Source of the DNA: Conchocele bisecta
Taxonomy: Eukaryota > Mollusca > Bivalvia > Lucinida > Thyasiridae
Reading direction: 5' to 3'
Length of the DNA stretch: 64,000 nucleotides
Assembly (NCBI GenBank): GCA_029237695.1
Contig: CM055272.1
Span: 35,102,791-35,166,790, forward strand
Shown here piece by piece: positions 24,696 through 36,519 of the stretch (positions are counted from its first letter, which is position 1; every line of letters starts with the position of its first letter). The notes under the pieces were generated by a model. The model ran no database searches and had not been told where the DNA came from. It was given only the letters and a program-made list of their open reading frames with translations. Made by a program: the position numbers and the translations under genes.

Positions 24696-24699
24696 GATA

Positions 24700-25449
24700 T
24701 CTAGCCATAGGCCGTCAGCCAGAAATGGAAACCCTCCACCCCCCACCCCCCCTGTGGGATTTTTGCAGACATTTTTTTCTGAAACTACATTCAATTACGA
24801 GTTCTATGCCGTATGTCTGCTGATACTGATATGGCAGTTTTGTATGTTTTTTTATGTGTTCATAACTATACAATGGAATAATGTTCGATTAAATAATATC
24901 TGCTAATTCAGATGAAGAATTGTGCACGTTTTGTTACCCCACCCACTGAATTTCAATGGCAAACACCTACCTTAATAACTCCATAAAAGTATGGTACTTT
25001 TGTATTTTCTTCATGTCAATGGTACCTAGTAGTGTTCATAAATTGTTAAATGCATATGCAACTGCTTAGGCACTACTGATAGCTATCCGTGCACACTTCA
25101 GATACAGTGTGTCCGAGTGTTCGTCCGTCTGCCAGTGTCCGTCCGCTTCGCATTTGCTTAGTGATGGTAATAACTACGCTATATGTCTCATTATGCAAAT
25201 CTCTCTCGGTTTCTACTGATTGTATCAATGGTAATTGTACTTACTAGTGTTTTCAATATATAGTGGATGCCCATATTCTGATTACATAATGTCTATAGCA
25301 GATGATTCAATGTTAAAACAAAGTAGTTACAAAGTAATATTCCCCACCCACTGAATTTACAATGACCATTTTACATGTAATAATTTGTCTTGCTTTATAC
25401 GCTGCCAGATACTTATTAAAGGTTCATATGAACGTGTAGCTACTAACAC
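24700..25449. other. no gene seen
   Basis: AT-rich. It contains two short copies of a CACCCACTGAATTTC phrase (about 24943 and 25346) and a short CCACCCCCCACCCCCC run. No gene is recognised. Confidence 0.5.
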
Positions 25450-25699
25450 ATGTATATGTGGCTGTGACTGGAAAAATGGGGCTTATGGGTTTTGTGACCA
25501 ATGTAGATCCCGATCAGCCTGTGTATGCGTACAGTTTGTTCAGGATATGCACTGTTCGCCATTCCATCAGTGAAACACCCATCATGCTTCTAACAAGCAT
25601 AATATATCGTTATCAGGGTACAGGAGTTTGCTATTTGATCAGGAGCCACACTGGTCGCTAATCCCGTGAGCCCCATTTCTCCAGTCACAGCCACATATT
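25450..25699. mobile_element. fold-back element with TGTGGCTGTGACTGG ends
   Basis: The left arm ATGTGGCTGTGACTGG plus a GGGGCT block is mirrored at 25669-25699. The interior has GATCAGCCTGTGTATGCGT, similar to the SINE-like palindromic core elsewhere in the window. A single-arm relative lies at 57226-57320. Confidence 0.65.
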
Positions 25700-26558
25700 A
25701 GTTATCCACACACATTTCAGATGACCGTCATCCATTACCAGTGTAAGTGCACACCAGTCACGAGTGCATGCATTACGGTCATTACCTAATACATGCAGGT
25801 ATATTGCTCCATCAGTCTTATTTGAGAGGCACCCTTTACGATATTGTATTTTGTAAGTGAGGCGTTGTAAGTAAATATTTAACCAGGATGTCATAATAGT
25901 AACATTTGATAACATAATTTTCATATAAACAAAGACATTGAAGGTGCATGATCTTTCTAAAAGCATGAATATTCTACTTCAAATATAATCCCGACATACG
26001 CATACATAACATTTTGTCCAACAACATTCGGTGTTCTTAATTATAGCACACGTGTTATTCTACAACTGTTGTGTCAAATTACCAATATTTACTATATATA
26101 CAAACCAATATTAGTATGTCATAGGCGTAGGAGCAGGGGTGGCCAGGGGGGGGTGGTGGTGGGGGGGGGGGGCCAGCCCCTCCCCCCCTATATTGAGAGT
26201 GGGGGGGGGGGGGGGGGCCAGAGTATGTTTTGGCGATCTGGCATTTAACAATTTCTGTATCCGCGCCTGAATCTTAGTTGCAGCCAAATTTGTAGTAAGT
26301 AATTACTTAGACTATTTGCATACAAGATAACATAAGACAAGGATTATCTGTCAGCTTTATAACAATAATAGTAAACTTGAACATGTGTTGATAGAACACG
26401 GATGCGACGTCACGTGGGGCTAATGTAATGAACTGGGATATAAACGCAATAAGTTGAATGGGCGTTTCCATTATGAATTTAAGGACAGTGTAAATATTAT
26501 GAATTTGACGTGGTCAAGCAGTCACGTCTGGAGACATTTCTTGTCTGGACCATCTTAA
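25700..26558. other. no gene; G-rich tract inside
   Basis: No gene is recognised. At about 26140-26220 the plus strand has several runs of 8-20 G, with a CCCCTCCCCCCC run between them. It is quadruplex-prone and probably length-variable or miscounted. Confidence 0.55.
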
Positions 26559-26738
26559 CCCTTAGACCGCTACGCACAACAATTGTCGTCTGCTGTTACT
26601 TTTATATCTTGCCTTATTTCTCAGTAAAAACATGTTTTGACAGCACTTTGCATGATGTTGTAAATTATTCTAAAGTGCTGGTGATAAAACTGGAAAATAA
26701 ACAACAGACGACAAAATATTAAGATAGCGGTGTAAGGG
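26559..26738. mobile_element. TTAA-flanked MITE, 180 bp
   Basis: TTAA at 26555-26558 and 26739-26742 bounds TIRs of about 40 bp: CCCTTAGACCGCTA at the left and the complement of CCCTTACACCGCTA at the right, followed by matching TTGTCGTCTGCTGTT-type blocks. No gene is inside. Termini differ from families A and B. Confidence 0.8.
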
Positions 26739-27129
26739 TTAAGTTGAATAGCGTGTGCAATATTTTAATAAAACTTCACACACGCATAGAAGATATTGAG
26801 TCAAAGGCGTGTCGTACGCAAGAATGACTATTCTAGCATCGCTAATTTGGATAATTTCATCGTTATTTTTTAGTTATTGCTCTTTTTCTTTTTTTCTTCT
26901 TTATTTCTTGTCCAGAGCATAAGTTGAATATCATATGGAATATTTAAAAAAAAAAACTTCACACATTCATAGATATCGTGTCAAAGATGTGAGATTTGTC
27001 TTTTGGAGTTATGTCCAATTGTTTCTTTTTACATAGGATGTCTACAGCCTGTGTTATAGTTTCGTTCGTGTGAACCAGATCGAAGAACTACTTTTTGTGG
27101 AGATTCGGATGAATATTTTCAATGACCTG

Positions 27130-27365
27130 TTTTTAGCTCGCCTGTACGAAGTACGGAAGAGCTTATGCCATACCCCCGGCGTCGTCGGCGTCCACAAACT
27201 TAACCTAGGGATAAATTTATTATAACTTCTGTTTCCTTTCATGGAACACTTTGCTATTTCATACATGCATTCCTCAGATGGCCCTCCATCGTGCTGAAGC
27301 AAATCCATGTCCCAGCACTCAACCCTTACCCCAAGGTCAAGATCACAAACAAAGTCTCAGGTACG
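27130..27365. repeat. dispersed repeat related to the 60.4 kb tandem array
   Basis: Starts TTTTAGCTCGCCTGTACGAA and includes GAGCTTATGCCATACCCCCG, GTCGTCGGCGTC, TTATAACTTCTGTTTCC and CCCCAAGGTCAAGATCAC. The later part is the same unit that is tandemly repeated at 60427-61255. I recall this as a very common bivalve repeat, which is not checked. Confidence 0.65.
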
Positions 27366-29040
27366 TTTTTATCTTTGGCTCTGTTGTTACCTGGGAGTTG
27401 AATTGATTTATTGCCCATTATAAAAGTAGTAAGATTATTACTGATCCTACTGCTTTTTGGAGGGGGCCAAGTGATTCTGGTCTGGCGAGGACCTGGCACC
27501 AGATCAGGATTATTCTGATTTCAGGGTTGAATATATAGTTTTTTATTGCTATGCCCCGCCACCGAAATGGATGAGGCGGGGGCATATAGTGTTACCGGCG
27601 TCCGTACGTCCAGCACATAAAAGGAATACAAATGGTCTTGATATTTTATCGGATAATAAAACATATATGTTTATTATATATGTACATTTGTTTGACATTG
27701 AAACACAATGGAAAGTAAATTGTGACTGTCAATATTTTACCATATTGATCAGTGCCAGAATTACTTTTCACATTGTATAATAGTTCCTTCTGAATCATCA
27801 GTAATTTGTTCACTTCATTTATAGTTTGTATATATTTAGGCGCATCTTAGTTGTGAGTGATTTACATATATTATAAAAATGTTACTTGATTTGTATGTGG
27901 ATATAATTGCCACTCTTTCCGACTAAAGTCGCACAATATCGCATGCTACGTAGCTCGTGCATATATCCACATATAGAAAACATAATAACCTATAAGTACT
28001 GTACATATATCTATAAACGAACCCCGTCCTTATGATAATCATTGTAAATGTATGAGGCTTTAGATTGTATGAAGATTTTCAAAGGAAATTATTTCCAATA
28101 TCTGCAATACGCGACCTTAAATTATGTCAACACAATGATTCTAATTTTAAATCATCAATTATGAATAAAGATGAATATCGTTTTTGACGGCCGTTGCGTC
28201 CACATGTATCAAATTTCTTAAAGAGGGGTCGTCGCGTGTAACCAAACACGCGTACGTCGCTTGTATTGTTTCGGTACCGGTGTGCCCTTCGTTCGCGGCT
28301 GACAGCATGCTCAATACACGGTCTACATTTGGATGTATTCACTACTGAGACTTAGAGAACAAAACTAGCCAACATATAAAAGAAACGCATGTAGGACATG
28401 TTTTATCCAACGGATTTATACACACGTTTAACAATTACAGTTTCGTATAATTTTGAATCAACTGTCGATGTAAACAGGACAATAAACTATGTGATAGTTA
28501 AATGTGTTTTACCAGACCTGGGTTGTCATGTCCGCATGATTGCAATACACATACACCTTTATGAGGTAGGGTCGATCATACACGGAGAATTAGACTAAAT
28601 AAAGAGGTGGGATTATTTAACTTTTCTCTAATTACCCGTAAGTTTTCCGCCGCCGTAGTCCAATTCTATCCTACCGCCCAGATGAGCACACCTGCATGTT
28701 GTTTTATGTACGAATTGTCTTGAGAACGACGTGAGCGACCAGTGGTAAAAAAAGGCAAAAAAAGGAAACTACGTTCTTTGTTGCCGATTTATTAAACACA
28801 GGTATATTTTCATACATATATAGGTATTTTTTTATTGTCAGAAACATTTACTGTAGTACCCGCTTTCTTCGAAATAAAATAAAAGAACAAAGTAGGCGTA
28901 TTTATGGAAATAAATAAAAAATATACATATACGCGACAATGACGCTAAGTGTGACGTTTACTTTGTCAAAACCGAGCGGAAATTACTCCATCTTTGTAAC
29001 GTTATAACTCGTTACGTCACGTTTTCCGATAAGTGAGGTT
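27366..29040. other. no gene seen
   Basis: AT-rich, no convincing coding frame. It includes GCCCCGCCACCGAAATGG...GGCGGGGGC near 27553, which resembles the start of another repeat copy (CGTCCGTACGTCC). Frames of 60-70 codons here look random. Confidence 0.5.
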
Positions 29041-30555
29041 TTCGCTTTGCATGTTACATATGTGAATACTGCCTTGCTACTGTATCCTATACGGCACATG
29101 GAATGAATGGCCAAATCTGCCGGCCATCTTTGTGTGTTCTAGCCATCAGCCCGTTTTACCTGTTCTGCCGTTTGACAAAGAACTCAAACTGTGAAGTAGA
29201 ACATATGGTATAATGTAGCTAATCACATGTAGAAAAGCCATGAGAACAGACTCCTATCAATTATATTACACCAAACTGTAAAATATGTCAGTTTTCTGGA
29301 CAGGTATGAGCCTGTGTTTTTAAAAACATGAACCACCATTATAAATACCCTGATACACAGAAAATCGCACAGTGTATCACTTTTACCTGGCTGGCCAACC
29401 ACACAACACATACCATATATACCCACAAAACACACACCATATATACATGTACCTACTACTGTACTCTGTTATTAGCTATCAAATCCAGTGATATGTAAGC
29501 AGTTACCCGAGTGTTTTGTCCCTGGTGTCTATGGCTTTACCTATGTATAATGTGTACACTAACAATATGCTGTGCATCAGATTGAAAAGTTTACGCATCA
29601 AAATTTATTTTGAGATTGATGAGAGTAATGCTCAGATATCTCGTCTTTTATACAGGCATTATATTTATAGCTTGGCATTGTCACATCTGTCTATTATGTA
29701 TTGCATTATATTTTATTTGGTTTACTGTCATATTATTTGCTGTATGTGTCAAACGCACAAAGTGGTGAAACTTTACGATGGCTTGTACACACAAAGATGG
29801 CGGAGATGGCAACTCAATGCTCCATATAGATACAGTAACAAGACAATATTCATATGTTATATTCATATTGGTGCAATACATAATAGACACAAATGACAAC
29901 GGCAAGCTATACATATTATGCCAGCAAATTATACAAAAGACGATATATCTGAGCATTTTTCCCATCAATATAAAAATGAATGTAAACTTCTCGATCTGAT
30001 GCGCAGTCTATATTATTGTACAGGCTACCATAGGTAAAGCCACATTTACTTGCATAGTAGGTGAGTAGACACCAGGGACAATACACTCAGGTAACTGCCT
30101 AAATGTCACTGGATTTGATAGCTAAAAACAGAGTACAGTAGTGGGTATATATGGTATGTGTTGTGTGGTTTGCCAGGTAAAAGTGATACACTGTGCGATT
30201 TTCTGTGTATGAGTTATTTATGATGGTGGTTCATGCAGTAAAAATACACGGGCACAAACCTGTCCAGATAACTGACATATTTTACAGTTTGGTATAATAT
30301 AATTGATAGGAGTCCGTTCTACTGGCTTTTCTACATGTGATTAGCTACTTTATATCATATGTTCTACCTCACATTTTGAGTTATTTTTCAAACGGCAGAA
30401 CAGGTGAAACTGGTTGATGGCTGGAACACACAAAGATGGCCGATTTGGCCACTGCCGTATAGGATACAGTAACGAGGCAATATTCACATATATTCTATCA
30501 TATTTACGAAGCAATTATCTTTGAATCAAACGATGATCAGGTATAGAATGGGTCC
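29041..30555. mobile_element. compound family A element with inverted halves
   Basis: The left part (29041-29680) carries family A sequence in reverse orientation (CTATCAATTATATTACACC), and the right part (30030-30555) carries it forward, ending GAATGGGTCC then TTAA at 30556-30559. The centre (about 29680-29990) holds the other family A half (CACAAAGTGGTGAAAC, GATGGCGGAGATGGCA). It looks like two nested or recombined copies forming a large hairpin. Confidence 0.65.
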
Positions 30556-30559
30556 TTAA

Positions 30560-31510
30560 GGTTTTGTACCTATCCATTTGGCAGGTTTTTCTAGCAGGAT
30601 TGCTGCTCAAAAGCTAATCAAAATAGAATAACGTATCATTGTCACAAAACATCTCACTCGGGCACCAATTCATTACAATGTACCCTCTCGGTATGTCATA
30701 CATTGACCAATGTCAAAGCCTGCAAACGTTTATTCATCCAATAATGTAACGTTAGAAGGAATTACAATCATTTTATGTACGTAACTGATAATGTGTATAA
30801 AGCCATCGGTATTTTACAAAATAAAAAAGCTTACATTCTCTGTATTTTTGGAGTGTAAGTGTAAGCTGACCATTTTCACGCCTTATCTTATTACGGGTTA
30901 TGTAAAATTGTACTCTGTATTTCTGGTTACATGTTACGCTATTATAAGGGCATAACATAAAAATAACACAATCATGCGGTATATTTAATTGCATCACTAC
31001 AGCATGTATATCTTTCCTATATATACATACATGTAGTACAGGACAGTGTACTGTAGCATATTAAGCAAAGACATACCGAACATGTATACATTTTTTGAAA
31101 TCTATCGCATTTCCTGCGTTCTGGCGCATTTTGGATTAAAAATATTGACACTGTCACAGTATGTTTAGACATGATTTTTTATTGAAAACGTTTAAATTTT
31201 GAAACAATTAGACAACGACCGAACAATGCATGGAATTTATGGCACTTGGCATGAAACGTGCCTTGTAACTTGTAAAAAATATTTACTCGGCGAATTTTAG
31301 GGTGGGGGGGGGGGTGGGGGGGGGGGGGGCGCGCGCCTGTCCCCCCCCCCCTTGAATCAGCCCATGGTGACGATAGAAACTTGAGCTGTGTTGGTGACGA
31401 TCATATGAAACATAATTGAATAACCACACGAGTCATATATCGTGGATGCGATGGATGTGGTGGTAGGATATTTCGTGTCTTCATTATTACATCGCGTTGA
31501 GACATACTAA
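30560..31510. other. no gene; G/C homopolymer tract inside
   Basis: AT-rich without recognised genes. At 31302-31350 a G-run, a GCGCGCGC core and a C-run form a self-complementary tract whose sequence is probably unreliable. Confidence 0.5.
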
Positions 31511-32067
31511 AGGTACATGCCCACCCATTAGGCACACAATGTTCTTTATAGGATTTATATAAGTGTATAATTGTGTCACTATTCCACTAGTTCTAAAAAT
31601 TGCGAGTGCCCCCTATACAGATATAATCATTTAGTAATGTGTATTTTACTGACAGTGACGCGCGGTGGTATCAGGCTATTTTCATATGCAAATGAGGCAT
31701 GATATTTTTTAATTATTTATGAGGCATGATATTTTTTAATTATTTATGAGGCATGATATTTTTTAATTATTTATACTAATTAAATGCGTCACCTGAAAAA
31801 AAAATATTTTCGACAGATTATAAAGTATGATCATTGCACATCAAAAAATAAATACAGATACTAAATAGTAATGTCCGTTAACATTTTAAGGATACACGGT
31901 TATCACCCCTGATGTCAGTTTGGACATTTCCGTCTGATATAAAATGTATAATAATGCCAATCAATACATGGGGTAGTGGTGCATGAATGTTTAATTTGCC
32001 AGAAAATGTCCGAGTTGATGTCTCTGCTATAGAGAACATGTTGTGTCTACTGCGTGGGCATGTACCT
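31511..32067. mobile_element. family B MITE, long copy
   Basis: Ends are AGGTACATGCCCAC and its complement. The right flank is TTAA (32068-32071); the left flank is mutated to CTAA. It is 557 bp, longer than the 22123 copy because of internal sequence that includes a triple 27-bp repeat. Confidence 0.75.
31693..31773. repeat. 27-bp tandem repeat, 3 copies
   Basis: Three identical units begin TGAGGCATGATATTTTTTAA at 31693, 31720 and 31747. They lie inside the family B element; the 39.4 kb copy has only one such unit. Confidence 0.85.
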
Positions 32068-32301
32068 TTAAGCACCTTAAATTTCGTGCAATCGTTTCTA
32101 TGGCGCGGAAACTAAATGTGAAAACATTAACGTCCGTTGCTTCCTTTCTAAATGCGTAGATACGACAATAAAGAAGCTTAATTAAGAAACGAAATGAAAG
32201 GATTTAAATTACGATTCGTATTCATCGTCTCTACGCGGCGTAGAACCGGATTAATCAAAATTAAGGCTTTTAATTTTCATCACTTGGCGGCTTATGAACG
32301 A

Positions 32302-32351
32302 GGAAAATCTGTTTAATGGCTCCGCTAGCGCGTCGCCATTAAACAGATTTT
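32302..32351. repeat. 19-bp perfect hairpin upstream of the GPCR
   Basis: GGAAAATCTGTTTAATGGC is repeated in reverse complement after a 14-base spacer. It ends about 70 bases before the chosen GPCR start, so it could be in a 5' UTR or, if translation starts at the ATG at 32294, in the coding region. Confidence 0.8.
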
Positions 32352-32421
32352 CCGACCTATCATTTTCTGATATACGCCGCAAATTTGAAAATTACAATAC
32401 AGTTAACCCTATAGTGAAACA

Positions 32422-33611
32422 ATGGCGATTGTTACAACAAACTCGGTGGAATCCCACCGACTCGCCGAGGAAATGACCAGCGAAATGACATATGCCGTCC
32501 TACCTGTTACCGTGTTCGTGGGAATCGAGACGTTTTTCGCCTTCTTTGGAAACCTATTGATCCTATACGTGTTCCTGTGGAGATACCATCGGTGTAATTT
32601 CAAGTATTTCGTGATTTGTTTGTCTGTGATCGACCTCACAGGTAGTCTGACCACCATGCCGGGAGAGATTGTGACACAAACACACTGGTATGTCTATCCA
32701 TCCCGGATGCTTTGCAAAGTGAAATCGTTCTGCAACATACTCACTGTTACTGCGTCAGCGATGTGCTTGTTAGTGATATCAGTGGACAGGTATTTGAAGG
32801 TGTGTCGCCCGTTCGGATGGCAAATCAGCACTAGGATAGCAATAATACTATGTCCGGTGATTCTATTACTTTCGGTGTTTATTGCTGTTCCATGCGCCAT
32901 CTTTTGGGGTACCCACAACGAAAAACTTGTGTACAAAGACACAAACATCACCGTCACTGTATGCGAGATTGACCGCGATTTCTTGCATACCAACGGTCCG
33001 TTGATATACATAGTGATAGTTTCTGTAGTGGTCTTAATAGCGATGATCACAATGTCGGTATTGTACGGGTTCATCGTGAAGAAAATGTTTAAAGAGATAA
33101 TTCCAAAAATGAAAGCTCAGTCGTATGAAATACCTAAGGTTATTTCCAGTGACAATGAGTTAATGGATACAAATGTACCAGCTCGTCCACAAGCAACACC
33201 AAGGATGCGTATGTTTGTTCCAGTGGGGACGGCGATGTATCTGGTAGTAATACAACCGATGAGACAACCGCTACATCGGGGCCGAAGCTGGCGTGCAAAC
33301 GGACGACAAAGCAGCGAAATGTCTTTGTAAGACAGAAGACCATTATAATGCTGGTGTTGACTATAGTGTTTGTTGTAACCACAGTTGTATACTTATGTTT
33401 ACTTGCTGTTATCACTACAGACGTGTTGACTGGTATGTCGAATGCGGGAAAGTCCGTATACTTCTTTTTCTTCCGGCTCAACTTCATAAACCACGTGGTC
33501 AACCCATGGGTATACGGGTTTCTAGATCCACTTTTCCGCCAAAATATTAAAGAATTTAAAAATAAGATTGTATCAATATGTTCTGCGTGTCGCAGCCAAA
33601 CACGTAGTTAG
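32422..33611 (+). CDS. rhodopsin-type (class A) GPCR, single exon, one frameshift
   Basis: Seven-helix receptor for an unknown ligand, expected in the plasma membrane and coupled to G proteins. Frame 1 (32422 to about 33180) covers TM1 with GN at residues 43-44, TM2 with Asp71 (LSVIDL), TM3 with Cys98 and a full DRY at 122-124, TM4 with a proline, ECL2 Cys181 and TM5 ending YGFIVKKMF. A second frame (open from 33159) continues ICL3, TM6 (IIMLVLTIVFVVTTVVYL), TM7 with NPWVY and helix 8 (DPLFRQNIKEF), stopping at 33609-33611. One base lost or gained between about 33159 and 33185, in the variable third loop, reconnects them; protein length would be about 395 aa. TM6 lacks the usual CWxP. The start is the ATG before a short N-tail; an upstream frame from 32294 (with an NGS site) might be the true N-terminus after another shift. 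An orphan receptor of a mollusc-expanded type is likely. The frameshift may be real or a consensus error. Confidence 0.8.
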
Positions 33612-33736
33612 GCTAGTATACAGTTATTTCATGACCATTTAGGGAACAATACAAATCAATGCCACGAGGTTCTGTGGACGACCCAAGTCACTATTGCACT
33701 AGGCCGTATAGTTCTTAGCACATAACTACAATAATT

Positions 33737-33901
33737 CAGAGCTCCAGTTCAGGTGCGTAATTTGGAGTTGGCAAGTTGGGAGTGCTTTAGAATCGTCTCA
33801 TTGAGACGATTCTAAAGGACTCCCAACTTGCCATTTTTGATGAAGAATTAACAAAATTTCAACCCAAGTTGGTGAAATTACGCACCTTAACTGGAGCTCT
33901 G
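33737..33901. mobile_element. fold-back MITE ending CAGAGCTCCAGTT
   Basis: A 165-bp palindromic element. Both ends read CAGAGCTCCAGTT(C/A)AGGTGCG inward, and the centre is a near-perfect hairpin (TTAGAATCGTCTCA and complement, flanked by CTCCCAACTTGCCA and complement). It lies about 125 bases after the GPCR stop codon. Confidence 0.85.
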
Positions 33902-33920
33902 TAATTACAATTCATTACTC

Positions 33921-34083
33921 ATAAACTCACATAATAAAGTGTGTATTAGTAAAATTCTTAGGTCTCTCACCACGAAGTAGAAAGTAAACAAATAACGCGT
34001 TTAAAGCGTTCTTTGTTTACTTTCTACTTCGTGGTGAGAGACCTAAGAATTTTACTAATACACACTTTATTAGGTGAGTTTAT
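33921..34083. repeat. near-perfect long hairpin, ~75-bp arms
   Basis: The arms ATAAACTCAC...AAAGTAAACAAA and their reverse complement match almost base for base over about 75 positions, around a short AACGCGTTTAAAGCG centre. The 5-base difference near the outer end (CATAATAAAG versus CTTTATTAGG) is the only clear divergence, implying recent origin. Confidence 0.85.
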
Positions 34084-34726
34084 GATACTATGTTTGTCTC
34101 ATATTGTCGAATTTTCTCTCAACAACAATATCGTGAAGTATGAACGTCAACTCCCTGCAGGTCTTTTCTATATTTTAGTGCGCGAAGTGTAAATGATATT
34201 ATGGCCATGACCTAATTGTTGTGTATGTAACAAAATGGGCAATCATAGTGTAATAACACAGCTTGTAATACAAATCATAATACAGTAGTGTAATAAATAT
34301 GCAAATTAGCTCATATGCAGATAACAGGTGTGGTGACCAATACAGCTGCAATGTATGATGACGTGCTTATGCAATAAATATAATCTAATATTTGTGATGA
34401 TTTAATATTGTATTTATTAAACATGTTTACTAGATATAGCCTCGTTTCTTATGAAATCAGTAAACTCGTTTAATAAATAGCATATTAAATCATCACTCAT
34501 GTAAGATCCTCTATATATTACCCAAGCTGTCTTGTAAATAGGTAACGTAACCTGGAAAATCACGAGCAACGTCATAATACAGTGAAACGTGTCTAAGCCG
34601 GTCACCAAGAACACACCTGTGGTCTTATTCTTGATGAGTTTCTTGGTCATTTATCTCAGGTGATAACATCTGTTCGCGATCGCATAGCACACAACAATGG
34701 CTCAGAATTATCAAATGTCTGATTTA
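34084..34726. other. no gene seen
   Basis: AT-rich, no gene. ACAGTGAAACGTGTCTAAGC at about 34580 resembles a diverged end of the pogo-like MITE that follows. Confidence 0.45.
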
Positions 34727-34795
34727 CAGTGAAACCTCTCTAAACCGGACACCCTGGGGATCTCCCAGGGTGTCCGGTTTATAGAGGTTTCACTG
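34727..34795. mobile_element. pogo/Tigger-like mini-MITE with TA target site
   Basis: The 69-bp palindrome CAGTGAAACCTCTCTAAACC...GGTTTCACTG is flanked on both sides by TA (34725-34726, 34796-34797). CAGT-type ends plus a TA duplication are typical of the pogo branch of Tc1/mariner. A half copy is at about 24507. Confidence 0.8.
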
Positions 34796-35389
34796 TAGAA
34801 CAACTTCCATCAATAAGAAAACAGTCACCCTCCCCAAAAAACATTTATTTGATCAAATTCCATCAAATATTGATTTTGACGGATTTTAAAAGTCTAACTT
34901 GTTTTCTTAGTTACATCATTTCCAAGCTATCTAGCCAGGTTTCGGAGCCATTTTCCAAATGTTTTCGTTTTTCGACCCTTCTTTCTACTCATCGCCTCTT
35001 TTTTACCCCATGTTAAATTCCCATAGATTAATCGTTTGTTTAGCAATAAAATCAATAGTTGATGGAATTTCATCAAATATAAACAATCTGGGGAGCGGGA
35101 CTTTTTATTATTGAAATAAATATTGTTTATATTTAATGTCTTCAATAGCTGAAAGTTCGTCGGCAGCAAAACGTGAACAGACAGTAGTAACATTTATGGA
35201 ATATACATAGTTCTTCGGGTCGTCCACAGCTCTGAAGGGCAATATGTTTTGACTGTTCCCCGAAATGACCATGAAATAATATTTCAACCTGTAAACAGTG
35301 TATGTGACGTGGGGTACATCGACTGACTGATCACAATTACGTTGAATTAATCATGACGTAATCTTCGACAAAAATTCAGTGGTAAAATA
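34796..35389. other. repeat shared with 24.5 kb, then no gene
   Basis: 34796-34935 matches 24530-24695 (AACATTTATTTGATNAAAT, TTTCTTAGTTACATCATTTC). The rest is AT-rich with no recognised gene. Confidence 0.55.
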
Positions 35390-35459
35390 GTTTTGACTTG
35401 CCTGGGCACGCGGAACTATTGCACCGGCAAACTGAAGTATTGCCCAGGCACGTCAAAAC
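35390..35459. repeat. hairpin, ~19-bp arms
   Basis: GTTTTGACTTGCCTGGGCA is mirrored by TGCCCAGGCACGTCAAAAC across about 33 bases. Confidence 0.7.
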
Positions 35460-35689
35460 CCAGGAAATTAGTCTTAACTATGGACTATCAACTTATATAG
35501 GGAGTTGGATAATACTATCAATTACATGTATACAAGATATGCGGTAATATTAACTGTAAGTATTATGTGCTTACCAAGAAATATAATCTACCGCTTGTGC
35601 CAATGTAATAACATAGATATAACATAACTCGTTGACTGATTTCATTAAAAACTCAGCATAGCCACGTTTCTTTTTAAATCAATGACTGA

Positions 35690-35762
35690 ATGGCGAACAG
35701 CGTAGGCCCTGATCAGACTGTGCGGATGCACAGGCTGATCTGGTACTACGTTGGTCGCAAAC
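35690..35762. repeat. SINE-like palindromic core
   Basis: CCCTGATCAGACTGTGCGG and its partner CACAGGCTGATCTGG form a hairpin, framed by TGGCGAACAGCGTAGG and CTACGTTGGTCGCAAAC. Related cores are at 36148-36200, 54609-54682 and 56161-56235. I recall such short elements as widespread in bivalves. Confidence 0.6.
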
Positions 35763-35854
35763 AAATTTATGAGATACCGCAGATCATCTTCCGTACATTT
35801 GATAGTTTCTGTATTGTTGTGCTTGTTTTACTTGTACTTGTATATATCGTTGAA

Positions 35855-36040
35855 CATTTCATGAATTTTCGACGTCAATTACGGAAAAAAATATCATCAA
35901 CTTTCGACGTCATTTACGGAAAAAAATATTTTCATCAACTTTCGGCGTCATTTATTGGGAAAAAAACATTTCATCAACTTTCGACGTCATTTAAGTAAAA
36001 AAAACATTTCATCAACTTTCGACGTCATTTACGGGAAAAA
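35855..36040. repeat. ~35-bp minisatellite, about 5 copies
   Basis: The unit ATTTCATCAACTTTCGACGTC plus an ATTTACGGAAAAAAA stretch is repeated about five times with A-run length changes. The open frame across it is a repeat artefact. Confidence 0.85.
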
Positions 36041-36519
36041 TTGTATTTTTTGTAAATATAATTCCCGAGAAAGCGCACAATCTTCTTAGGTACAAAAGAA
36101 CACTCCCAGTAAATGACGTTGAAAATTGACTAAGAAAATTCAGAGTTCATATGCCCATTTGTCGATGCACACACTGATCTGGGACTACGTTGGCGGTTCA
36201 AGTTTACCCGGTCACGTAGCATCGTGACTACCCGTGACATAGTTTCGTAACATCGTGACCATTCCGTTGTTAGCAGTTCGGTCACGACTGAAATTTTGGA
36301 TCACGTCGATGCGATACGTACATATAGTATAGATGGACAACAAAGCATGAATGTTGTAAGATCGCCATGGGACGGGCGAGTCCAAGTTTAGCAAGGGCGG
36401 ATTCACGTTGGGGAAAAGCCGCCCCCCCCCTCCCCCCTCCCCCCCTATAGTTTGGCGAGTAAAGATATTTTTGCTCTAAAATGCGCCATAACGCAGCAAA
36501 ATGGGGTGTAGTTATCAAC

